Shown here one piece after another: positions 6,966 to 12,083 of a stretch of DNA of 12,083 nucleotides (its first letter is position 1; every line of letters begins with the position of its first letter). The notes beneath the pieces are model-generated. The model had not been told where the DNA came from. It made no database searches and saw only the letters and a program-made list of their open reading frames with translations. A program made the position numbers and the translations under genes. The stretch comes from an uncultured Dorea sp. (lineage in GTDB: Bacteria; Bacillota; Clostridia; Lachnospirales; Lachnospiraceae), in NCBI GenBank assembly GCA_934295165.1, contig CAKRAT010000061.1:1-12083 (forward strand). The letters are read 5' to 3'.

Positions 6966-7700
6966 ATGAACTGGACAAGAGAAAGACTGAAAACAAACGG
7001 CAAGATTGCATTTAAGAAGAATTACTGGGCATGTGTGGCTGTGGCAGTGATCATGGGAATCATCACAGGACTGAGTGGAGTAAATGGAGGCAGAAGTGGA
7101 AGCGGTGCTTCGCAGAGTAGTTATTACGGAGATGAAGGAATCTTTTCGTTCCATTCCGGATGGGGAGTTTCGGTTGCCGGACTGGCAGTTGCAATGGCCG
7201 TAGTTATAGCAGCTCTGGTAATATGGGCATTGAAGGTATTCGTTGGAAATCTTCTTGAAGTAGGTGGAAAACGTTTCTTTGTATTGAATAAGACTGAGAA
7301 TCCGGGTGTTGGAACGATGTTTGATACATTTCGTTCCGGACATTATGTGAATGTTGTACTGATAATGTTCCTGAAAAATCTGTTTACATCTTTATGGACG
7401 TTACTGCTGGTTATTCCTGGAATCGTAAAACATTATGAATACCTGATGATCCCGTACATTCTTGCCGAAAATCCGGGAATGGATAGAAAAGAAGCATTCC
7501 AGATCAGTAAACGTATGATGGACGGGCAGAAGATGGAGACATTCCTTTTGGATCTGTCGTTCATTGGATGGATTTTCCTTTCTGTTATCAGCTGCGGAAT
7601 GGTGGGAATCTTCTATGTTGGACCATACAGAGAAGCAACATATGCAGAATTATACGCTTTCAATAAGGCAAAAGCATACGAGGAAGGATATATCCGATAA
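6966..7700 (+). CDS. DUF975 family integral membrane protein
   Basis: This 244-residue protein of unknown function belongs to a family common in Firmicutes. The N-terminus, MNWTRERLKTNGKIAFKKNYW, leads into a first membrane helix at about 20-37. A glycine/serine-rich exposed loop follows at about 38-66, then helices at about 68-95, 127-153 and 193-217. The most diagnostic stretch is LWTLLLVIPGIVKHYEYL (about 143-160), followed by MIPYILAENP, a conserved charged segment RKEAFQISKRMMDG and LDLSFIGWIFLS. It lies 83 bases after the ABC-F gene with no clear terminator between them. Its stop codon overlaps the ATG of the alpha/beta hydrolase (TAATG, 7698-7702), so translation of the two is probably coupled. 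Confidence 0.85.
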   Translation: MNWTRERLKTNGKIAFKKNYWACVAVAVIMGIITGLSGVNGGRSGSGASQSSYYGDEGIFSFHSGWGVSVAGLAVAMAVVIAALVIWALKVFVGNLLEVGGKRFFVLNKTENPGVGTMFDTFRSGHYVNVVLIMFLKNLFTSLWTLLLVIPGIVKHYEYLMIPYILAENPGMDRKEAFQISKRMMDGQKMETFLLDLSFIGWIFLSVISCGMVGIFYVGPYREATYAELYAFNKAKAYEEGYIR

Positions 7701-8662
7701 TGGCGATTAACAAATCAATGAGAAGGGTGTTAAAGGCTCTGTCGTTTGATGGAATTGAAGTGGAGGCTTCAAGACATCTGGCGAATTTAAAAGCGATCGA
7801 TCCGATGAAGATTTTTCATAAGACGATCGATTATAAAATCTATAACGGGGATCATCAGATCCCGGTGAGGATATTTCTTCCAGGCGAGAAGATGGAGGAT
7901 GATCTGCCGGTATTTTTGTTCTTTCACGGTGGCGGATGGGTAACGGAAAATATTGATAATTATGAAAGAATCTGTGCCCGTCTTGCATCAGCTACGGAGC
8001 ACATCGTGGTATCGGTAGAATACAGACTGGCACCGGAATATCCATTCCCGATAGGGTTTTATGACTGCTATATGGCGGCAAAGGCCATGTTCACGAACCG
8101 CTTTATCCTGAATACAGATCCGGATAAGATTACATTGATCGGGGACAGTGCAGGCGGTAATCTGGCAGCGGCTGTTTCGCTGATGGCAAGAGACCAGGGA
8201 GAATTTCTGCCAAAAAGACAGATTCTGATCTATCCGGCAGTGAATAATGATTATAGTGAGAATTCCCCGTATCTGTCGGTCAGACGTTATGGGACGGAAT
8301 ATCTTCTGACGGCAGGAAAGATGAGGGATTATATTGATTTCTATGCTTCTGCGGAAGAAGATAAGAAGAGCAAATATCTTGCACCTCTGATGGAGACGGA
8401 TTACAGTAACCAGCCAGATACACTGATTTTAACGGCAGAGTGTGATCCACTAAGAGATGAGGGAGAAGAGTATGGAAGGCGTCTGAAAGAGGCGGGTAAC
8501 CGGGTAGAGGTACATCGGATTCAGGATGCACTTCATGGATTTTTCGCACTGGGAGTAAAATATTACCATGTGCAGGAAAGTTTTGCAATCATTAATCGTT
8601 TCCTGAGCAGCTATACACGGACGGAAAGCGGAAGGAGTGCTGATTCGTCAGATGATGAATAG
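7700..8662 (+). CDS. Alpha/beta hydrolase, hormone-sensitive-lipase (HSL/family IV esterase) type
   Basis: This 320-residue serine hydrolase of the acetyl-esterase/HSL type has no signal peptide, so it is likely cytoplasmic. The oxyanion-hole motif HGGGW is at 76-80, the nucleophile elbow GDSAGG has Ser150, the acid is in ECDPLRDEG (Asp249), and the catalytic His279 is in ALHGFF. All parts of the triad are present, so it should cleave short-to-medium acyl esters, though the substrate is unknown. The start overlaps the DUF975 stop, with an AGGAAGG site about 13 bases upstream. A membrane-bound acyltransferase-like gene begins 26 bases after the stop, so an esterase and an ester- or amide-forming enzyme are encoded side by side. 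The C-terminal tail, about 306-320, is polar and probably disordered. Confidence 0.92.
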   Translation: MAINKSMRRVLKALSFDGIEVEASRHLANLKAIDPMKIFHKTIDYKIYNGDHQIPVRIFLPGEKMEDDLPVFLFFHGGGWVTENIDNYERICARLASATEHIVVSVEYRLAPEYPFPIGFYDCYMAAKAMFTNRFILNTDPDKITLIGDSAGGNLAAAVSLMARDQGEFLPKRQILIYPAVNNDYSENSPYLSVRRYGTEYLLTAGKMRDYIDFYASAEEDKKSKYLAPLMETDYSNQPDTLILTAECDPLRDEGEEYGRRLKEAGNRVEVHRIQDALHGFFALGVKYYHVQESFAIINRFLSSYTRTESGRSADSSDDE

Positions 8663-8688
8663 CAGTAGGAAGATAAGGGGGAGAAGCA

Positions 8689-10509
8689 GTGTTTGAACAA
8701 AAACGTGCTTACTGGAGAAGTCTGGATAATGCGGCAAAGTTATTTTCCGCAGCCAGCAGCCCGAAAGATACCAGAGTATTCCGGTTCTATTGCGAGCTGA
8801 AAGAAGAAGTAAAAGAAAGTGTCCTGCAGGAGGCATTGGACCAGACCATCGAGAAATATCCTGTATTCTTATCAGTTATGAGAAAAGGTCTGTTCTGGCA
8901 CTATCTGGAGAAGAGTGAGTTAAGACCGATAGTAAGGGAAGAATATAAAGAACCATGCAGCAGTCTGTATGTACGGGATAAAAAGACACTTTTATTTGAA
9001 GTGACATATTATAAGAAACGGATTAATTTTGAAGTATTTCATGCGCTGACTGACGGAACTGGTGCGACAGAATTCTTAAGAGAACTGGTGAAGAATTATC
9101 TGTATCTGGTTCATAAAGAAAGGCTGGAACCGGTTGAATTGTCAGACCAGTATCTGACGGTAAAGGATCAGGAGGATGACAGCTTCAGCCGGTATTATGA
9201 TCCGGATTTCCCAAGAAAGAAAAAGAAGAAGATCAAGGCAGTCCAGATCAAAAAGAGCGGAAAAGGATACGAAGAACTGCAGGTCAATGAAGCCGCTATG
9301 CCGGTAAAAGAACTGTTAGGGATAGCCAGGGAAAAAGGTGTATCTATGTCAGTGCTGCTGACGGCTGCATTTATCTGTGCGATCCATGAAGAGATGAGCC
9401 GGATGCAGGAAAAGAAGCCGGTTATCCTGATGGTTCCGGTGAACTTAAGAAAGATTTTCCCATCAGATTCGATGCTGAATTTCTTCGGTTATATAGAACC
9501 AGGGTATCAGTTCGGAGAGGGAAAAGATTCCTTTGAAGATGTGCTGGAAGTAGTAAAAATATATTTTAAGGAGAATCTGTCCAAAGAACATATGGCGGGG
9601 CGGATGAATGAGCTGATCGCAATGGAAAAGCACAAGATATTAAAATGGGCACCATTGGAGCTTAAGAACCGGTGTATCCGTGCGGGAGCCAAGATGGCGG
9701 AGCAGGAAGTGACGGCAGTGCTTTCTAATATGAGTGTGGTGAAGATGCCGGAGGATTATGCGGAGTATATCAAAAAATTCGGGGTATATACCAGCACGAA
9801 CCGGACGGAATTGTGTATCTGTTCTTTCAAAGATACGCTTTCACTCAGTTTTACATCACGATATGACAGCACGAATATCCAGCGGAATTTCTACCGGATA
9901 CTGAAAGAGCTCGGTGCATCTGTTACGGTGGCAGAACCGGATTTTCCCAAAGATGCAAGACCGAATTATGAAGGAAAGAAAGTATTGCAGATATTTACAT
10001 TCTGCTGTATTGCGGCAATTGTGATCAGTATGATGACAGATATCATTATATCGCCCGGTGTACACTGGTCGGTATTCGTGGCGGCTGGATGTGCAACGAT
10101 GTGGCTTACAATGGCGGTCGGGTATGTGAAGCGGTTCAATCTGTTGAAGAATGCGGCTTGGCAGCTTCTGATCATGTCCGTCATTTGTGTATTGTGGGAT
10201 TTCGGAACCGGATGGCGGGGATGGTCGGTAAATATCGGAATTCCGGATATCTGCCTGCTGATACAGGTCGTAATGCTGATTATATCCAGAATACGGTCAT
10301 TATCACCAAGAGCGTATATGATCTATTATGTAATGGCATCGGTGTATTCTATGATACTGCCGTTAGTATTGCTCTTGGCAGGTGTGGTTCGGTACAGAAC
10401 ACCGTCTGTTATCTGCATCGGCTGCAGTTTCCTGCTGATGATTGGGCTTATCATGTTCAAAAGAAAAGAGTTTAAAGAAGAAATGCATAAAAAATTTCAC
10501 GTTAGCTGA
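8689..10509 (+). CDS. Condensation/alcohol-acyltransferase-like protein with C-terminal membrane domain
   Basis: This 606-residue protein has two parts. Residues about 1-415 resemble the condensation-domain/alcohol O-acetyltransferase superfamily. They contain FHALTDGTG, which supplies the catalytic HxxxDG (His118, Asp122, Gly123) but has Phe where NRPS condensation domains have the first His. They also contain a VPVNLRKIFPS plus NFFGY segment (249-267) typical of the fold. Residues about 430-590 hold roughly six hydrophobic helices (about 432-454, 458-479, 487-506, 516-536, 544-567 and 572-590), which resemble the uncharacterised DUF6320 membrane domain (recalled, not searched). A lysine-rich stretch lies at 176-190. 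Translation probably starts at GTG 8689, with AAGGGGGAG at 8675-8683. Known superfamily members transfer acyl groups to alcohols, thiols or amines. Acceptor and donor are unknown here. The adjacent hydrolase suggests a shared acyl-ester pathway. Confidence 0.78.
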   Translation: MFEQKRAYWRSLDNAAKLFSAASSPKDTRVFRFYCELKEEVKESVLQEALDQTIEKYPVFLSVMRKGLFWHYLEKSELRPIVREEYKEPCSSLYVRDKKTLLFEVTYYKKRINFEVFHALTDGTGATEFLRELVKNYLYLVHKERLEPVELSDQYLTVKDQEDDSFSRYYDPDFPRKKKKKIKAVQIKKSGKGYEELQVNEAAMPVKELLGIAREKGVSMSVLLTAAFICAIHEEMSRMQEKKPVILMVPVNLRKIFPSDSMLNFFGYIEPGYQFGEGKDSFEDVLEVVKIYFKENLSKEHMAGRMNELIAMEKHKILKWAPLELKNRCIRAGAKMAEQEVTAVLSNMSVVKMPEDYAEYIKKFGVYTSTNRTELCICSFKDTLSLSFTSRYDSTNIQRNFYRILKELGASVTVAEPDFPKDARPNYEGKKVLQIFTFCCIAAIVISMMTDIIISPGVHWSVFVAAGCATMWLTMAVGYVKRFNLLKNAAWQLLIMSVICVLWDFGTGWRGWSVNIGIPDICLLIQVVMLIISRIRSLSPRAYMIYYVMASVYSMILPLVLLLAGVVRYRTPSVICIGCSFLLMIGLIMFKRKEFKEEMHKKFHVS

Positions 10510-10580
10510 TACTGATAAAAAGGAAAATATTGGTGGATCTGGTGGTGTATGGTGTTTTTGAGAGAAATTCCTAAAAAATT

Positions 10581-10610
10581 CTTACATCGAAAAAATGGTT
10601 GTGATATAAT
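10581..10610 (+). promoter_or_regulatory. Extended -10 promoter upstream of the CarD gene
   Basis: TATAAT at 10605-10610 is preceded by TGA, giving a perfect extended -10 (TGNTATAAT). CTTACA at 10581-10586, 18 bases upstream, is a fair -35 element. The predicted start is near 10617, which gives a leader of about 150 nucleotides before the CarD start codon. Confidence 0.7.
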
Positions 10611-10672
10611 AGATATATCAAGAGTTTATGTCAGCGCGTTTACAAATTTCATAATACGATACCAGAAAAATG

Positions 10673-10711
10673 GCGTGCAGTTCGATATAACTTCGGATTG
10701 TGCGCTTTTTT
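10673..10711 (+). terminator. Hairpin with U tract in the CarD leader: attenuator, sRNA end or upstream operon terminator
   Basis: GCGTGCAGTTCGA (10673-10685) pairs over 13 bp, including four G-U wobbles, with TCGGATTGTGCGC (10693-10705) around a 7-base loop. Six T residues follow at 10706-10711 and an A run precedes at 10666-10670. It has the form of an intrinsic terminator. It lies about 55 bases after the predicted start site and 59 bases before the CarD ATG. It is also the first clear terminator after the acyltransferase gene ending at 10509. Confidence 0.65.
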
Positions 10712-10769
10712 AGCGTTGTCATACATCTGCAGGTTACCATGAGAGAAGCTTTTAGAACAGGAGGCAGAA

Positions 10770-11273
10770 ATGTTCAAAATAGGAGATTATGTGGCGCATT
10801 ATAAGGAGGGCGTCTGCGAAGTAGTAAATATTGGTAAGATTGACATGGGCAGTTCGGACAAAGAGTATTATACGTTAAAACCGGTATATGATGCAGGTGG
10901 GACGGTATACACACCGATCGACAATAAGAGGGATCAGATCAGACAGTTGATCACAAGAGAAGAGGCAGAAAAGCTGCTCAAAGAGATGCCGGAGATTGAC
11001 ACGATCGGCGTGTCGGATGAAAAGCAGAGGGAAGGAATGTACAAAAACGCGCTGTTACACAATCAGTGCAGGGTGTGGATCTCACTGATCAAGACTTCGT
11101 ATGGAAGGAATAAGAAGCGCTTACTGGCTGGAAAAAAGACGATCAACGTAGACGAGAGATATATGTCCAGTGCCGAGAAGTTCCTGTATGGGGAACTGGC
11201 AGTGGTGATGGAGATCCCGAGGGATAAAGTCAGCGGATATGTGAAAGAGCATCTGGATGCGGAGCTGGTATAG
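10770..11273 (+). CDS. CarD family transcriptional regulator
   Basis: This cytoplasmic protein has 167 residues. The N-terminal part, about 1-65 (MFKIGDYVAHYKEGVCEVVNI, then YYTLKPVYDAGGTVYTPID), is the Tudor-like RNA-polymerase-interacting domain shared with the transcription-repair coupling factor. The remaining 100 residues are mainly charged and helical, as in the DNA-binding half of CarD/CdnL proteins. CarD proteins bind the RNA polymerase beta subunit and modulate open-complex stability at promoters, often of rRNA and growth genes. The ATG has AGGAGG at 10759-10764. It is a single-gene unit with its own promoter and a long leader containing a terminator-like hairpin. A strong terminator follows. 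Confidence 0.9.
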   Translation: MFKIGDYVAHYKEGVCEVVNIGKIDMGSSDKEYYTLKPVYDAGGTVYTPIDNKRDQIRQLITREEAEKLLKEMPEIDTIGVSDEKQREGMYKNALLHNQCRVWISLIKTSYGRNKKRLLAGKKTINVDERYMSSAEKFLYGELAVVMEIPRDKVSGYVKEHLDAELV

Positions 11274-11332
11274 ACGGATATATAAGGAGATAGGAACTGC
11301 TGTTGGCAGGTTCTTGCGAATATATGATAATT

Positions 11333-11375
11333 AAAATAATGCTGCAAAACTGAGAAGTGTTTGCAGCATTATTTT
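11333..11375. terminator. Strong bidirectional terminator between converging genes
   Basis: A 16-bp stem pairs 11333-11348 with 11360-11375 (core AATGCTGCAAA against TTTGCAGCATT) around an 11-base loop. Ts follow on the plus strand. On the minus strand the arm ends in Ts and is followed by an AT-rich stretch. It lies between the CarD gene and the convergent substrate-binding protein gene and can serve both. Confidence 0.92.
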
Positions 11376-11423
11376 TTAGTTGCTATGAATTCAGAAGAAG
11401 CTGACGGTGGCAAGTTCTCTGTA

Positions 11424-12083
11424 TTAGTTAGAAGCTGCGGTATCTTTGACAGCCTTTTCTGCATAAGTAGTAGTTACGAGATCCTTGTAAGGCGCACGTT
11501 CTTTTAGCTCCCCGGCTTCTTCTAAGATATCCTGAAGGAGATCGAAGCTTTCCTGCCGGAAGATCAGATCTTTTTTCCACGTATCCTGTTCATAGTAACG
11601 GGAAACGATGGTTGTAATCGTATCCAGTGTGGTTTCTTTGAACTGTGGAGCGATTGCCTGAGCAATGTCTTTCGGTGTGTGTGATGCCACATAGTCCATG
11701 CCTTTTTGCAGTGCATTGGTGAATCCCTGGATGACTTCCGGATGTTTATCGATGTAACTCTTCTTTGCAGAGAAAGCAGTATATGGAACATAGCCGCTGT
11801 CTGTTCCGAGAGAGGCAACGACGTATCCCTTACCCTGTTTTTCAAGATTGGTTGCACCTGGTTCGAATTCTACGGTGAAATCGTAATCGGATTTATCTTC
11901 TGCGAAAGCAGCAGCCGTAGAACCGAAATCAATGTTCTGGTCAATTGTAAGGTCTGAAGCTGGATCAATCTGGTTCTGCTTTAAGATATACTCAAATACC
12001 ATTTCAGGCATGCCGCCTGTCGTCACTAATACCATGTAAATAATCATCTGATAGCTGTTTTGCAGTGATTTCTGCTGATATGT
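11424..12083 (-). CDS. ABC transporter substrate-binding protein (NitT/TauT/SsuA type), partial C-terminal part, possibly frameshifted
   Basis: The minus-strand frame is open from the window edge to its stop at 11424. From GGMPEMVFEYILKQN onward it reads as the second lobe of a periplasmic-type binding protein of the sulfonate/nitrate/thiamine-precursor group. It includes LTIDQNIDFGSTAAAF, DFTVEFEPGATNLEKQG, GYVVASLGTDSGYVPYTAF, KKSYIDKHPEVIQGFTNALQ and KERAPYKDLVTTTYAEK. Such proteins are lipid-anchored in Gram-positives and deliver a small solute to a permease/ATPase pair, which would lie beyond the window. The N-terminal lobe and lipobox are not visible. Residues before GGMPEM (YQQKSLQNSYQMIIYMVLVTT) do not resemble the family. 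The internal ATG at 12047 has no ribosome site. The gene could therefore be truncated or frameshifted near 12012-12035. The ligand cannot be assigned. Confidence 0.8.
   Translation of the reverse strand, partial: TYQQKSLQNSYQMIIYMVLVTTGGMPEMVFEYILKQNQIDPASDLTIDQNIDFGSTAAAFAEDKSDYDFTVEFEPGATNLEKQGKGYVVASLGTDSGYVPYTAFSAKKSYIDKHPEVIQGFTNALQKGMDYVASHTPKDIAQAIAPQFKETTLDTITTIVSRYYEQDTWKKDLIFRQESFDLLQDILEEAGELKERAPYKDLVTTTYAEKAVKDTAASN

Noticed and set aside
6507..7343. A 278-codon open frame on the minus strand across the end of the ABC-F gene and the start of the DUF975 gene
   Set aside because: It lies opposite two well-supported genes, its protein is rich in Ser, Cys and His without a recognisable domain, and it has no clear ribosome site. 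It is a shadow of the plus-strand codons.
11293..11309. Small hairpin GAACTGC/GCAGGTTC just after the CarD gene
   Set aside because: It is a short stem with a bulge and no T tract. The strong terminator at 11333-11375 explains transcription end better.

Overview
The window looks like chromosomal DNA from a low-to-moderate GC Gram-positive anaerobe of the Clostridia, most likely a gut Lachnospiraceae. This rests on strong AGGAGG-type ribosome binding sites, codon use, and the families present (NCS2 purine permease, DUF975 membrane protein, Uup-type ABC-F, CarD, and a paaK/ACT pair). This is inference from family composition, not a database match. No rRNA, tRNA, CRISPR array, insertion sequence or phage gene was seen, and no stretch longer than about 260 bases lacks a gene.

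Layout. (1) 1-1341, plus strand: the last codons of a phenylacetate-CoA ligase-like gene, a tandem ACT-domain protein and an SseB-family protein, closely spaced and ended by a strong hairpin terminator. (2) 1448-1862: a minus-strand cold-shock protein gene and a divergent promoter region. (3) 1863-4972, plus strand: PTS enzyme I (ptsI) with all key catalytic residues, then an NCS2 purine-type permease, then a terminator. (4) 5044-6882: a Uup/YfmR-type ABC-F ATPase. A good promoter overlaps the end of the permease gene and lies just before that terminator, so the hairpin may act as an attenuator for this gene. (5) 6966-10509: a likely operon of a DUF975 membrane protein, a hormone-sensitive-lipase-type alpha/beta hydrolase (joined by a TAATG stop/start overlap), and a large protein combining a condensation/acyltransferase-like domain (HxxxDG) with about six C-terminal membrane segments. 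(6) 10510-11375: an extended -10 promoter, a 13-bp hairpin with a U tract inside the leader, then a CarD-family transcription factor and a strong bidirectional terminator. (7) 11424-12083, minus strand: the C-terminal part of a NitT/TauT-type substrate-binding protein, cut by the window edge and possibly frameshifted.

Most genes are ordinary housekeeping or accessory genes. The most interesting parts are the hydrolase/membrane-acyltransferase pair, which resembles an uncharacterised acyl-transfer and ester-cleavage module, and two places where a promoter is followed by an intrinsic-terminator hairpin before the gene (ABC-F and CarD). These suggest transcription attenuation or a small leader RNA.
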